Shown in pieces: positions 1 through 8,013 of a DNA stretch of 64,000 bases. The position numbers and the translations under genes are program-made. A model generated the notes under the pieces. That model was given only the letters and a program-made list of their open reading frames with translations, was not told where the DNA came from and ran no database searches. Origin of the DNA: Candidatus Zymogenaceae bacterium (GTDB lineage: Bacteria; Desulfobacterota; Zymogenia; Zymogenales; Zymogenaceae); assembly GCA_016933535.1 (NCBI GenBank), contig JAFGAS010000025.1, positions 1 through 64,000 of the forward strand, in the 5' to 3' direction. The first letter of the stretch is position 1. Each line of letters begins with the position of its first letter.

Positions 1-334
1 GAAGGGGTCGCGGCGTTGCTGTCACCCCGTCACCCTCGAACGCAGGGCTGTCCGCTTAAATGCCCCTTCCGAACGTCGCGGTCTGTCCATCCGGTATCGG
101 CTACATCCCGGTTCTTATCGACGACCCTCATGACGCCGCCGCACGAATCGGACTATCCCGCTATGTATGAGCTAACGGAAACTATGGATCGTGTTTATAT
201 GACCGATACTCCGCTATCGCATCAGCACGCGGAGGGACGGTTCGTAAACCGCCCCGGACTGCTGACGAAGTCAGATAATTGAAGAGGTGTCGCCATAAAC
301 CCCCGTGGGGGCATGGCGATCTCCGGTTTCGGTT
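1..334. other. No gene recognised; hairpin near 296-322
   Basis: I see no convincing coding sequence here; the short open frames lack ribosome binding sites and family resemblance. A hairpin at about 296-322 (GCCAT/ATGGC outside, CCCCC/GGGGG inside) lies just past the end of the minus-strand lipoprotein gene and may act in its termination, though it has no clear T-tract. Confidence 0.4.
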
Positions 335-934
335 TTATTTCAAAATGTCCAGGAGCCGTGGATCCTGCCCGCGAACCCCGATGGACTTCTTCACTCCCGT
401 ACTCGTGCCGAAATAATCGGTGCACGCCGCGACCAGGTACGGGAACATTCGGCGAAAGTCGGAGTAATTGCCGTCATGAAATGCCGAGGTCTTCCAGATC
501 TGCGACTGGGCTTCGCCGTTTTTCAAACCGTATGCCGTTACTATCATGAATATTCTTACGTTGCTTCCCTCCCCGGCCGTCATTCCGTAAGCCAGATTGA
601 TGAGGGTCTCGGCGTCTTTTTTGTCGTATACGCGCACGTACCCCTTCAAAGACAGGCCGTTCTCTAACATCCTCGCGTATTCGAGGAATTCTACGTCGGT
701 ATCTTCGACATTTTGAACCGCCGACGCGAGGTAATAGACCTTACCTTTCGAATCGGCATCGGGGGCCGCAAACGAATTGACGGCTATCTCGATCCAGTAA
801 TCTCCCGGAAACATCCTCGGGTCGGGGGAGGCCGGCGGGGGTGCCGTGGCGCACGCCAAGAGGTAGGCCACCGTAATCAATACGGCGGAAAGAGCGGCGG
901 CCAGTGCCCTGTTCCTTTCTTTTGTCATTTTCAT
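335..934 (-). CDS. Predicted lipoprotein of unknown function
   Basis: A 199-residue protein with a basic N-terminus (MKMTKERNR), a hydrophobic segment at about 10-27 and a lipobox LLAC with the cysteine near residue 28, so it is probably a lipid-anchored envelope protein. The tail after the cysteine is proline/alanine-rich and leads to a mixed alpha/beta domain that I cannot assign to a family. The reading frame runs from a good ATG preceded by a purine-rich stretch (CAGGAGATG on the minus strand). It is a lone gene facing away from the DUF2085 gene. Seen: signal and lipobox. Inferred: envelope location. Function unknown. Confidence 0.75.
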   Translation of the reverse strand: MKMTKERNRALAAALSAVLITVAYLLACATAPPPASPDPRMFPGDYWIEIAVNSFAAPDADSKGKVYYLASAVQNVEDTDVEFLEYARMLENGLSLKGYVRVYDKKDAETLINLAYGMTAGEGSNVRIFMIVTAYGLKNGEAQSQIWKTSAFHDGNYSDFRRMFPYLVAACTDYFGTSTGVKKSIGVRGQDPRLLDILK

Positions 935-1140
935 CTCCTGTTGAAGGGTATAGGCAGTGAGTTACGGAAAACTGCTGCAAGTGTTATATATACTCATGGT
1001 GCGGGTAACGATAGCGCCAAGACTATCCAGAGGAAATGACTGGAAACCAGGCCGATAACCGAGTATAGTAGTACTGGTAAAACCGCTGATATTGTAATAC
1101 GTTCCAATAATTCAGGTCAAGATATTAATTCGACGCGCAC

Positions 1141-1533
1141 ATGAAGATCTATACTGCACATGCAGCATCCTGGTTGTGGGACCTCATCCATTCCCTGCCG
1201 ATATGCCACCACCTGCCCGAGCGAAGCCGTATATTCGGGATCGACCTGCCGCTCTGCTGCCGCTGCTCGGGAATATACTTCTTTATCATCGCAGGCCTCG
1301 TCCTTAACCATTTCTTCCGCCTGTGCGATATCCGGCGCGCCGGAAGGCTCGCTTTTTTCATCGCCCTGTCCCTGGTTGCCGGCGCGGAGGCGTGCGCCGA
1401 GATCGCGTTCGGAATCGATCCCGGGAACGTGGTTCGGCTTTTCACCGGCGCGGCCTCCGGATTCGCGATCGGGGCGCTGCTGTCGGCCGGCATATCGGGA
1501 TTTAGGTCGGCATGCAATAAAAAAACCTCTTAG
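1141..1533 (+). CDS. DUF2085 family small membrane protein
   Basis: A 130-residue protein. Its N-terminal half carries the DUF2085 signature: CHHLPERS followed by a PLCCRCSGIY motif, a set of cysteines and histidines before the first membrane segment. Two to three hydrophobic segments follow (about 47-62, 73-92, 105-122). The family is widespread and uncharacterised; the Cys/His cluster suggests metal or redox chemistry at the membrane surface, which is inference. It precedes the TetR gene by about 100 bp on the same strand but is separated from it by that gene's own promoter. Confidence 0.8.
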   Translation: MKIYTAHAASWLWDLIHSLPICHHLPERSRIFGIDLPLCCRCSGIYFFIIAGLVLNHFFRLCDIRRAGRLAFFIALSLVAGAEACAEIAFGIDPGNVVRLFTGAASGFAIGALLSAGISGFRSACNKKTS

Positions 1534-1580
1534 ACATCCGAAGATCATCACCCCCAACCCTGTCCGTTTATCGAATTTGC

Positions 1581-1638
1581 TTGACAGCATGTGATATGGA
1601 TGGTAAATAAATTATCAGTCCATTAACTAATTTATTTA
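1581..1638 (+). promoter_or_regulatory. Promoter and inverted-repeat operator of the TetR gene
   Basis: TTGACA at 1581-1586 is followed after 17 bases by an AT-rich -10 region at 1604-1609. An exact inverted repeat, TAAATAAATTA at 1604-1614 and TAATTTATTTA at 1628-1638, overlaps the -10 region and ends three bases before the start codon of the TetR-family gene. This layout is typical of autorepression by a TetR dimer. That this protein binds here is inference. Confidence 0.6.
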
Positions 1639-1641
1639 ACT

Positions 1642-2259
1642 ATGTCCCGTACCACCGACATAACCAAAGAGGCCATCCTGGACGCCGCCATCGCCCAGTT
1701 TTCCCGCTACGGCTTCAAGAAGACACGGCTTTCCGATATAGCGGCGGTGCTGGATATCTCTGCGGCGGCGCTCTTCCGCTACTTCAAGGACAAGCGGGCT
1801 CTCTATGACGCGGCGGCGGCCCGGGGCTTGATGCGCTGGCAGGAGGCGGCTTTTTCGGACGCGGAACGCCTGACCGACCCCATCTCGGCCCTGACGGCCC
1901 TTGCCCACGCCAGCTTCGACTACCTCTCCAGAGACCCGGAATTTGCCGTTATGCTCAGGAACGATCCGGGGATCTTTCCACTGTTTTCCGGTGACCACTT
2001 CGAGGCAATCAACGACGCCTCCAAAGCGATGATCCGCCGTCTCATCGAAGAGGGGCAGCGGGCGGGGCTCTTCCGATCCGTGGATATCGACCGGGTGAGC
2101 CATCTCTTTTTTTCGGTCTACAAGATGTTCATCGTGGGAAGCTACATCGAAACGAACACCCAGACCTCGCGGGAGGCGTTTGACCAGTTCATCGATATCG
2201 CCGTACGGGGGTTATTAACGGAGAAGGGGGCGGAGGCTTACGGGCGATCGGACGGATAA
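1642..2259 (+). CDS. TetR/AcrR family transcriptional regulator
   Basis: A 205-residue regulator. The N-terminal domain is a TetR helix-turn-helix: ILDAAIAQFSRYGFKKTRLS, then DIAAVLDISAAALFRYF and a positively charged helix. The rest is a helical ligand-binding domain with no recognisable ligand signature. The start lies directly after an AT-rich inverted repeat and has no clear Shine-Dalgarno sequence, so the message may have a very short leader. The M24-family gene begins about 120 bp downstream on the same strand and is a candidate target along with the regulator's own promoter. Ligand unknown. Confidence 0.88.
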   Translation: MSRTTDITKEAILDAAIAQFSRYGFKKTRLSDIAAVLDISAAALFRYFKDKRALYDAAAARGLMRWQEAAFSDAERLTDPISALTALAHASFDYLSRDPEFAVMLRNDPGIFPLFSGDHFEAINDASKAMIRRLIEEGQRAGLFRSVDIDRVSHLFFSVYKMFIVGSYIETNTQTSREAFDQFIDIAVRGLLTEKGAEAYGRSDG

Positions 2260-2377
2260 TTCCCGACCATAATCGGGTCATTCCCCTAGGGCCGACCGTC
2301 ACGGGCACAGGACAAACTGCCCGTATGTCTAATAGGTAAAAGGGTTCATTTTCAGACAAACCGAGGGAGGAATCGCC

Positions 2378-3586
2378 ATGATGGTCTACATCAATTTTCC
2401 CGAAAGGATCAGGAAGATCCAGGAAGAGCTGGCGGCAAAGGGCGTAGATGTCCTGGTCGGCACACGGCTAAAAACCATCACCCACTGGTCCGGCGGGTTT
2501 GTCCCGTGGCGCAGCGCGCTGATCATCCCCGCCAAGGGACAGCCGACGTTGATCACCCCGCTTCTGGACTCCGGCCGTCTTGCCGACGAGAGCTGGATCG
2601 CCGACGTGGCGGGTTACGGGGCGCTGCCGGGAATCGACTTCTTTGACGTCATCAAGATGAAGGTCGCAGACATTGCCAGCGACGGCGGCACCATCGGTAT
2701 CGAGGACGGCACCACCAACTACCTGCCGGAGGGCTTTATTACTCACCACGAATACCAGACCCTGAAGGCCATGTTCCCCAAGGCCGAGCTCGTCAACTGC
2801 ACCGAGATCACCGACCGCCTCTGCCTCATCAAGGAGCCCGCGGAGATCAAGTTGATGCGCCAGGCAACCGCCATTGTCGACAGGGCCCACGAGGCGGTCA
2901 GGCAAAATCTCCGTATCGGGATGAGCGAAAAGGAGATCGCCGGGCTTGCCGAGAAGGTAATGCGGGACGCGGGCAGTGAATTTGCCTGGACGTTCACGGG
3001 CGGCCAGGAGATCGCCGCCGGCGAGCGGACCTGGTGGCCGTTGGGGGGCTGCACGCCGGCCACGGACCGCCTGGTCCAACTGGGCGAGCCGGTGCTGGTG
3101 GACCTGCACGGGATGTACGGGATGTTTCTCGGCGACGTGTCCCATAACTACATCATGGGCAGACCGACCAAGGAGCAGCGCGAGGTGATGACCGCTTACA
3201 CCGAGACGGCCTATAAAGTAATTGATGAGATGAAGCCGGGTAAATCACTCAAGGAGGTCACCCAGACCGTCCACGAGTTCGTCGCGAATAACAACTGGAG
3301 CGCCTGGGTGCTGCCGGGCTACGGCCACGGGATCGGACACCTGGGCAACGAGTGGTACCCCTGCGTGGCCGATACGCCGTCTCCCGGCAATAATGAGCCC
3401 GATTTCATCCTGGAGCCGGGCTACATGCAGATGGTGGCCGTGATCTGCAACCGCCCCGGCGCGGCGGGGTTCCGGCTGGAGCGACCGTTGCTTATCACCG
3501 AGACGGGAAACGAGGTGCTTTCGAAACTCCCCATCGAGCCGGGGATCATCGAGTGCGACACGGGGATGGTGTTTCGGGATAGATAG
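2378..3586 (+). CDS. M24 peptidase-fold (creatinase/Xaa-Pro peptidase-like) protein
   Basis: A 402-residue protein with an N-terminal creatinase-like domain (1-150) and a C-terminal pita-bread M24 domain (155-400). Expected metal ligands seen: Asp in VLVDLHGMYG, Asp in FLGDVSHNY, His in GYGHGIGHLG, and the last Glu in GFRLERPLLIT. The usual Glu of the TIEPG motif is replaced: the aligned stretch reads MQMVAVICNRPG. The metal site therefore looks incomplete, as in non-peptidase members of the fold such as creatinase. The start follows GGGAGGAATCGCC. A paralogue lies at 21389-22558. Substrate unknown; calling it a peptidase would go beyond the evidence. Confidence 0.85.
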   Translation: MMVYINFPERIRKIQEELAAKGVDVLVGTRLKTITHWSGGFVPWRSALIIPAKGQPTLITPLLDSGRLADESWIADVAGYGALPGIDFFDVIKMKVADIASDGGTIGIEDGTTNYLPEGFITHHEYQTLKAMFPKAELVNCTEITDRLCLIKEPAEIKLMRQATAIVDRAHEAVRQNLRIGMSEKEIAGLAEKVMRDAGSEFAWTFTGGQEIAAGERTWWPLGGCTPATDRLVQLGEPVLVDLHGMYGMFLGDVSHNYIMGRPTKEQREVMTAYTETAYKVIDEMKPGKSLKEVTQTVHEFVANNNWSAWVLPGYGHGIGHLGNEWYPCVADTPSPGNNEPDFILEPGYMQMVAVICNRPGAAGFRLERPLLITETGNEVLSKLPIEPGIIECDTGMVFRDR

Positions 3587-3602
3587 TTGATCAAATAGTG
3601 AG

Positions 3603-3634
3603 ACAAAGGGCGCCCGTCGGGCGCCCTTTGTTTT
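3603..3634 (+). terminator. Intrinsic terminator after the M24 gene
   Basis: A perfect 13-bp stem (3603-3615 with 3619-3631, loop GTC) made of ACAAAGGGCGCCC and its complement, followed by TTTT. It lies 16 bases past the stop codon. Confidence 0.9.
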
Positions 3635-3674
3635 ATCGGCGGAAAGCTTTTGTATTTCAGTATAAACGTGGATT

Positions 3675-3770
3675 TTGTCATTACCGGGAGCGTCTCGGCG
3701 CAGCCTCCCGGGGCAGCGCGACGTGGCGGGACGCAGCAATCCCGGATTCCGCAATCTTCCGTAATCATGT
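3675..3770. repeat. Intergenic repeat fragment, same family as at 35.5-35.8 and 37.26-37.44 kb
   Basis: Non-coding stretch with the phrases GTCATTACCGGGAG and GTGGCGGGACGCAGCAATCC. Closely related phrases (GTGGCGGGACCAGAGCAATC; CGCAATGACGG) recur near 35490-35800 and 37264-37440. This is the pattern of a dispersed palindromic, REP-like repeat. No coding potential seen. Confidence 0.5.
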
Positions 3771-3876
3771 TTCCCTGTATAGTACGCTCCGGGATCGCCA
3801 CACTACTATAACCCTGCGAAGCAGGGTTCTCGGGGGGTCCGACAAAGGAGGGGGGGCGTTGAGATACTTAAATAAA

Positions 3877-3905
3877 TTGACTCTCTGTAAGACTTTCAAT
3901 ATAAT
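3877..3905 (+). promoter_or_regulatory. Sigma70-type promoter upstream of the tRNA-Sec half copy
   Basis: TTGACT at 3877-3882, 17-base spacer, TATAAT at 3900-3905. Transcription would start within or just before the truncated tRNA-Sec copy at 3912. It is a better match than the sequence directly before the intact copy (TATAAT at 4026-4031 with a poor -35), so the intact tRNA may be transcribed from here. Confidence 0.6.
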
Positions 3906-3911
3906 AGTTAT

Positions 3912-3966
3912 GGAAGCGGAAAGGTCACTGGTGGGCCTCCCGGACTTCAAATCCGGTGATAGGCGC
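3912..3966 (+). pseudogene. Truncated tRNA-Sec: 5' half copy
   Basis: Fifty-five bases match the 5' part of the intact tRNA-Sec at 4041-4095 with two differences (positions 3917 and 3961). They include the acceptor 5' strand, D arm and whole anticodon arm with TCA anticodon. The variable arm breaks off and there is no T arm or CCA. It carries the stronger promoter of the two copies. It is either a remnant of a 129-bp tandem duplication or a scar of integration into the tRNA gene. Confidence 0.85.
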
Positions 3967-3973
3967 AAAGCCA

Positions 3974-3999
3974 CCCCAAGAACGCAGGCGTTCTTGGGG
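3974..3999. other. Perfect hairpin between the two tRNA-Sec copies
   Basis: CCCCAAGAACG (3974-3984), loop CAGG, and CGTTCTTGGGG (3989-3999) form an 11-bp perfect stem with no T-tract after it. It could be a processing or pausing element between the half copy and the intact tRNA, or part of a dispersed palindromic repeat: similar GGGG-ending hairpins occur near 3815-3840. Confidence 0.6.
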
Positions 4000-4040
4000 A
4001 CCCCGACGGGAGAGTAGAGGGAATATATAATAAAAGGTAC

Positions 4041-4138
4041 GGAAGTGGAAAGGTCACTGGTGGGCCTCCCGGACTTCAAATCCGGTGATGGGCGCTGATA
4101 ACGTCCATGGTGGGTTCGATTCCCATGCACTTCCGCCA
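4041..4138 (+). tRNA. selC: tRNA-Sec (anticodon TCA)
   Basis: A 98-base gene including CCA. Acceptor 5' strand GGAAGTG pairs with CACTTCC (the eighth pair is G/G). There is an extended D arm, the anticodon arm CCGGA-CTTCAAA-TCCGG with TCA at 4076-4078, a long variable arm with GGGCG/CGTCC, and a T arm GTGGG-TTCGATT-CCCAT. The long variable arm, the 8+5 acceptor/T stack and the UCA anticodon identify the UGA-decoding selenocysteine tRNA. selA, selB and selD are not in the window. A gene that needs it, with an in-frame UGA, lies at 56294-56998. Confidence 0.95.
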
Positions 4139-4152
4139 ATTCTTTTTCCACG

Positions 4153-4229
4153 AATTATGGTGACACCTTACTTAATTACATTTCTTAATACGTTTATGTT
4201 GCGTAATTAAATAAGGTGTCACCATAATT
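4153..4229. repeat. 27-bp inverted repeat between tRNA-Sec and tatA
   Basis: Arms at 4153-4179 and 4203-4229 are complementary with one mismatch. Each contains GGTGACACC or its complement, and they are separated by 23 AT-rich bases. The arms are too AT-rich and long for a classic terminator and look like a palindromic mobile repeat, or the ends of a collapsed miniature element. It lies 15 bases past the tRNA CCA and about 28 bases before tatA. Confidence 0.7.
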
Positions 4230-4257
4230 TCGTAACCTGTTTTTAGGAAGGATACTA

Positions 4258-4446
4258 ATGTTCGGTTTGGGTGTCTGGGAGCTCTTTCTCATTCTCCTCA
4301 TCGTTCTGGTCATGTTCGGGGCTGGGAGGCTCCCGCAGCTTGGCGCCGGCATTGGAAAAGGGATCAAGAATTTCAAGAAATCGCTCAAGGGCGAAGACGA
4401 GATCGATATCACCCCTACGGACAAAGAAAAAATCGGCAGGCCGTAA
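4258..4446 (+). CDS. tatA: Twin-arginine translocase subunit TatA/TatE
   Basis: A 62-residue protein with the TatA layout: a short periplasmic N-terminus (MFGLGVWE), one membrane helix ([13 protein letters not shown]), the hinge [20 protein letters not shown] forming the amphipathic helix, and a charged tail. It would oligomerise to form the passage for folded proteins recognised by TatBC. The ribosome site TAGGAAGG lies nine bases before the ATG. No tatB or tatC is nearby. A second TatA is at 34745-34951. Confidence 0.93.
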   Translation: MFGLGVWELFLILLIVLVMFGAGRLPQLGAGIGKGIKNFKKSLKGEDEIDITPTDKEKIGRP

Positions 4447-5286
4447 TCATATCGCCCCCCGGCGGGATAGCAGCGACCGGGCGGTGGCGATGATCACCTC
4501 ATGAAGCGTTGAGTCGACGGCAATCTGGTCGAGATCCTGTTGCTTGAGAAACAGCAGCAGGCCCAGGGCGATTGGAACCGGCGTGTAGGGATTTCGGACG
4601 ATGGCGGTCTTGACGTCATACGAGGATACCCACCGGTCGTTTTGGTAGATAGTGGCCAGTACCTTCTCGTGGTTGGGCCGCCGGGACGCCATCTTGACGA
4701 CGTCGGACTCGGTCAGTGACGGGTTTTCGAGGATATTCCTGGTCACCAGGGGGTTCGTGTCATAGAGGAGCCGGGCCAGTTTATCTTTTGTGTGGGTACG
4801 GGCAAGGCTCCGTTTCTCGCCGAGCGTCAGGTAGTCCATATCTCTCCCCTCCACAAAATCATATTCACCATAGGGTATCCTCTTGGGTGAAGGCGCCATG
4901 AAGATGTGGGCGGTGGTCGTGTAGTCCCTGCTGACCGACAGGTGATACAGGGCCAGGAGCCGCATCGGCGGCGTATCGCCAAGATTGAAAACATCCACGC
5001 ACGAGAGGATAAACTGGGCACGATCGATATCGCCGGGCCGGGCCCGCATAAAGACGTCGTTGACGATATCGGCCAGCGTTTCGTCGGGCAGGGCCAGAAG
5101 CTTCTGGGACAGCCTCTTGGTCCGCATCGTTCGCTCGGCAATTGCCGTGTGGCTTGTCACAAGGCGATCGGCATACAGGCTGGTCTTCAAAGGAACAAGG
5201 GCCCTGAGGAGCGCAACGAACAGATCGACGGGGCGGCCCATCGCCGTGAGGGAGTCTTCGGGGGGCGGATGGTGGAGATCGGACAT
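4447..5286 (-). CDS. Helical-repeat protein of unknown function
   Basis: About 279 residues from the preferred ATG at 5286, which has CGAGGAT eight bases upstream; an ATG at 5325 would add 13 residues. The protein is soluble. Its second half consists of short helical repeats of the kind NPLVTRNILENPSLTESDVV and ARRPNHEKVLATIYQ, resembling leucine-rich-variant/HEAT-like repeats in hypothetical proteins of Desulfobacterota and Myxococcota. I do not recognise an enzymatic motif. Its stop lies at the stop of the convergent tatA. Function unknown; a protein-binding scaffold is possible. Confidence 0.7.
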   Translation of the reverse strand: MSDLHHPPPEDSLTAMGRPVDLFVALLRALVPLKTSLYADRLVTSHTAIAERTMRTKRLSQKLLALPDETLADIVNDVFMRARPGDIDRAQFILSCVDVFNLGDTPPMRLLALYHLSVSRDYTTTAHIFMAPSPKRIPYGEYDFVEGRDMDYLTLGEKRSLARTHTKDKLARLLYDTNPLVTRNILENPSLTESDVVKMASRRPNHEKVLATIYQNDRWVSSYDVKTAIVRNPYTPVPIALGLLLFLKQQDLDQIAVDSTLHEVIIATARSLLSRRGAI

Positions 5287-5452
5287 ACGCATATCCTCGA
5301 GTCCGGACGGCGCACGAACTCTCATAGGTAATCTTACCAGAAAATGGAAACGTTGGCAAATACCGGTTGCGGCGGTCTAATCGATGTAAAGGTATTACTT
5401 GACAATAGACTCATCGGCGTCGTAGTATAAAAAAAATCCCTGGGATCAGGTT

Positions 5453-7153
5453 ATGGGACTCTTTCCTCTTATCACCGCCGCGGCGCTGTTGCCGGCGCTC
5501 TTTACCGCCGCGGGGTATTTCATATCGTTTCACCGTATGCCCGACGATCACGAGATCAGGGCGCGGAAACGGTGGAAACTGGCAAGCCGGGGCAATGCCG
5601 TGTTTCTCATCTCGGTGCTCGGGGGGCTGATCGCCGTTACCGAAGGCTGCCGGGATCTTCCGGCGGTTGCTAAAATCCTCATATCATACCTCTTTATCCT
5701 GATCACGTTTACCCCCTTTATGATTGTCCTCGGGGCCATCGACCGCCGAGTTCGGGAGATCGAGTTTCCCCTGTGGGGATACATCAAGTTCCAGTATTTC
5801 CTTTTCTTTGGACGGTGGTCTTCCGTACTGGTGATCGTTGCTTTTTTATTGCTCCCCGTGGGGCTCACGGCACCTGACGGTGGCATTTCGCTCACGGGCG
5901 TCGGCCTCATGATCGGGGGGGCCGCCCTCTTTATCCTCTGTTCCCTCTATCAGATGAGGGTCGTCGGCAGGCTGACGGGGGCGCTCGTACCCGCGGGACC
6001 GGACGACGGCCCGGTCGGCGATACTATTAAGCTGGCGGAAAAGGCCGGCGTCAGGGGCGTAAAGCTTCTCTTCATGGAGACCTTCGGGTATCCCTTCTAC
6101 AACGCCTTTGCCGCCCCAGGAAAAATCATCTATTTTACGCGGCCCCTCCTGGGTGCCCTGTCCAGGGAAGAGCTTTCGGCGATCGCGGCCCATGAGATCG
6201 GCCACCTGACGACAATGAAGATGAGGACGGCCTTCATGCTGGGTCTCCTCACGGTGTGCGTCGTCGCGCTGTGGCTCCTTGTTCCCCACGTTCCCCGGCT
6301 GCTGTCGGATGTCGGCTCGTTCGTCGTCGAGATCGCGGTCGCTCTGCTCATCTTTCTGGCCGCGGTTATTTCTCTCGGTGCGGCCAGTCGCCGATTTGAG
6401 GTCCGGGCCGATGCTGCGGCGGCAGAGCTTACGGGCGGACCTCAAGCCATGATTGCGGCGCTCGAGAAAATATACCGCCTTGGCATGCTCCCCCGCAGGT
6501 TCGACAAGAAGGGTTCCGAAAACGCATCCCACCCGAGCCTTGAAAGGCGGGTGGCCGCGCTCAAGGGGGAAACGGTCCCGGCACTGAAGGGTAACGTACG
6601 GCGGCTCGTAATCCTTTTTGTCGGTATCGTCATTATTATTGTCGCGCTTGTGCTGCTTGATACCGGCGTCATCGGAAGACTCCCGGTCGATGATCGGGAC
6701 AGCCAGTACTCGTGGGTTGACGTTATCGGCCCCCTTGAGATGAGGCTTGCCGATGATCCCGATAATTTCGAGCTGCTCAAACGCCTTGCCGTGGAATACT
6801 TTATCATCGAACAAGACGGACCGGCCCTTGAGAGCGCGGACCGGGCGTTGGCCTTTAAGCGTGATCCCGGCCTGTTGGTGCTCCGGGGGCTCCTGTTGAA
6901 TTTTAGCGGCGACCGGACCGGGGCGCTGTCGGCGATGGAAGAGGCCTATCGTTTAGGGAGATCGACCCTTGCCCTGAAATGGGCGGCGGTCATAGCCTCT
7001 GATGCCGGACAAAACGAAAAGGCGCGCGGTTACATTGCCGAGATCACCGCGATCAGCCCGGACGATCCCTTTGTAAAGGAAATGAGCGAGAGGCCTTTCG
7101 GAGGCTCGGATCCGTATCCTTTTGTGGGGTATTCGGTCGTATTCCAGCGTTAG
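5453..7153 (+). CDS. M48 family membrane metallopeptidase with C-terminal TPR-like region
   Basis: A 566-residue membrane protein. Several hydrophobic segments (about 1-25, 45-65, 75-100, 115-165) precede an M48 zinc protease domain. HEIGH lies near residues 247-251 and the third ligand is probably the Glu in RRFEVRADAAAAEL. Two membrane segments separate these motifs, as in HtpX. One more segment follows near residue 385-405, and the last ~130 residues are TPR-like helices (FELLKRLAVEYF, ALESADRALAFKRDPGLLVL). HtpX-like proteases cut misfolded or regulated membrane proteins. The C-terminal repeat domain suggests partner recognition, by inference. Confidence 0.85.
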   Translation: MGLFPLITAAALLPALFTAAGYFISFHRMPDDHEIRARKRWKLASRGNAVFLISVLGGLIAVTEGCRDLPAVAKILISYLFILITFTPFMIVLGAIDRRVREIEFPLWGYIKFQYFLFFGRWSSVLVIVAFLLLPVGLTAPDGGISLTGVGLMIGGAALFILCSLYQMRVVGRLTGALVPAGPDDGPVGDTIKLAEKAGVRGVKLLFMETFGYPFYNAFAAPGKIIYFTRPLLGALSREELSAIAAHEIGHLTTMKMRTAFMLGLLTVCVVALWLLVPHVPRLLSDVGSFVVEIAVALLIFLAAVISLGAASRRFEVRADAAAAELTGGPQAMIAALEKIYRLGMLPRRFDKKGSENASHPSLERRVAALKGETVPALKGNVRRLVILFVGIVIIIVALVLLDTGVIGRLPVDDRDSQYSWVDVIGPLEMRLADDPDNFELLKRLAVEYFIIEQDGPALESADRALAFKRDPGLLVLRGLLLNFSGDRTGALSAMEEAYRLGRSTLALKWAAVIASDAGQNEKARGYIAEITAISPDDPFVKEMSERPFGGSDPYPFVGYSVVFQR

Positions 7154-7213
7154 GGAGCCGCGCCGTCGGTATCGGTGCCGGCATCGTCAAACGATAGTGA
7201 GGGGGGATAATCA

Positions 7214-7402
7214 ATGACGGAAAGTAAGGACGGATTCTACCTGATGGTCGCAAAAGACATCATGGTTGCGTTTGCCGATCGGATCGAGATTGCGGCAAAG
7301 AGCCCGGAGGGATACGGCGAGGCACTGGGCGCGACGTTCAATATACTGGCCCGGGAAATCAAAAAGGCCGACCTCGACCTGAAGAACGTCAAGGCCCAGT
7401 AG
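7214..7402 (+). CDS. Small protein of unknown function
   Basis: A 62-residue acidic/basic helical protein with no signal peptide or membrane segment. It has a strong ribosome site (GTGAGGGGGG, seven bases before ATG) and lies 60 bp after the M48 gene on the same strand, convergent with the DUF167 gene whose stop is three bases away. Not recognised as a named family. The strong start signal makes it a likely real gene. Confidence 0.6.
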   Translation: MTESKDGFYLMVAKDIMVAFADRIEIAAKSPEGYGEALGATFNILAREIKKADLDLKNVKAQ

Positions 7403-7405
7403 GGA

Positions 7406-7693
7406 TCATCGATCGGCCAGCCGCAGGATGGACTCCGGATCGATTCCCGATACTGCGATTCTCTTCTTTTTTGATTTTTGACCCGCGGCGATCGATACGC
7501 GGGATGGGGCGACATTCAGCGACCGGGCGATGAGCTTGACCACGGCCTCGTTGGCCTTCCCTTCGACGGGTGCAGCGGTCACCTCGACCTTGAGGACACC
7601 GTTGTCCTCTCCGACGATCCGGCTGTTCCTGGAGGACGTCTTTACCGAGACGGCAAAGGAGCAGGCGTCCGCTTTCCGGGAGATCTCAAGCAT
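7406..7693 (-). CDS. DUF167 (YggU) family protein
   Basis: A 95-residue protein with the DUF167 core: VSVKTSSRNSRIVG, then LKVEVTAAPVEGKANEAVV, KLIARSLNVAPSRVSIAAG and a basic K-rich loop (QKSKKKRIAV). The family is small and of unknown role, and commonly sits beside yggT, as here: the upstream YggT gene ends two bases before this start. The pair is probably co-transcribed on the minus strand. Confidence 0.88.
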   Translation of the reverse strand: MLEISRKADACSFAVSVKTSSRNSRIVGEDNGVLKVEVTAAPVEGKANEAVVKLIARSLNVAPSRVSIAAGQKSKKKRIAVSGIDPESILRLADR

Positions 7694-7695
7694 GC

Positions 7696-8013
7696 TCAGA
7701 GACCGAAAAAGCTGGTAACGCCCAGATCGACGGCAACACGCAGGAGGGTCGGGACGAGGAAAAGGCGCAGGAAGTAGAGGATGACGATCACGATTATCGG
7801 TGAGATGTCAAGCCCGCCCAGGTAGGGCATCCTTCGGCGGATGGGGCTCAGGACCGGGTCGGTGACGGCCGACAGGAACCTGACGATGGGGTTATAGGGA
7901 TCGGGATTTACCCAGGACAGAAGCGCCCGGATAATGATAATCCAGATGTAGACGGTGATGGCGATGTTCAGGACCATAGCCAGGGCATGGATGAGATTTC
8001 CCAGCACATACAT
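7696..8013 (-). CDS. yggT: YggT family membrane protein
   Basis: A 105-residue protein with two hydrophobic segments (about 10-30 and 75-95). Between them is the family signature ALLSWVNPDPYNPIVRFLSA-VTDPVLSPIRRRMP. YggT proteins are integral membrane proteins of unclear role, linked to osmotic tolerance, cell shape or division sites in different organisms. It is the first gene of a two-gene minus-strand unit with the DUF167 protein. Confidence 0.9.
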   Translation of the reverse strand: MYVLGNLIHALAMVLNIAITVYIWIIIIRALLSWVNPDPYNPIVRFLSAVTDPVLSPIRRRMPYLGGLDISPIIVIVILYFLRLFLVPTLLRVAVDLGVTSFFGL

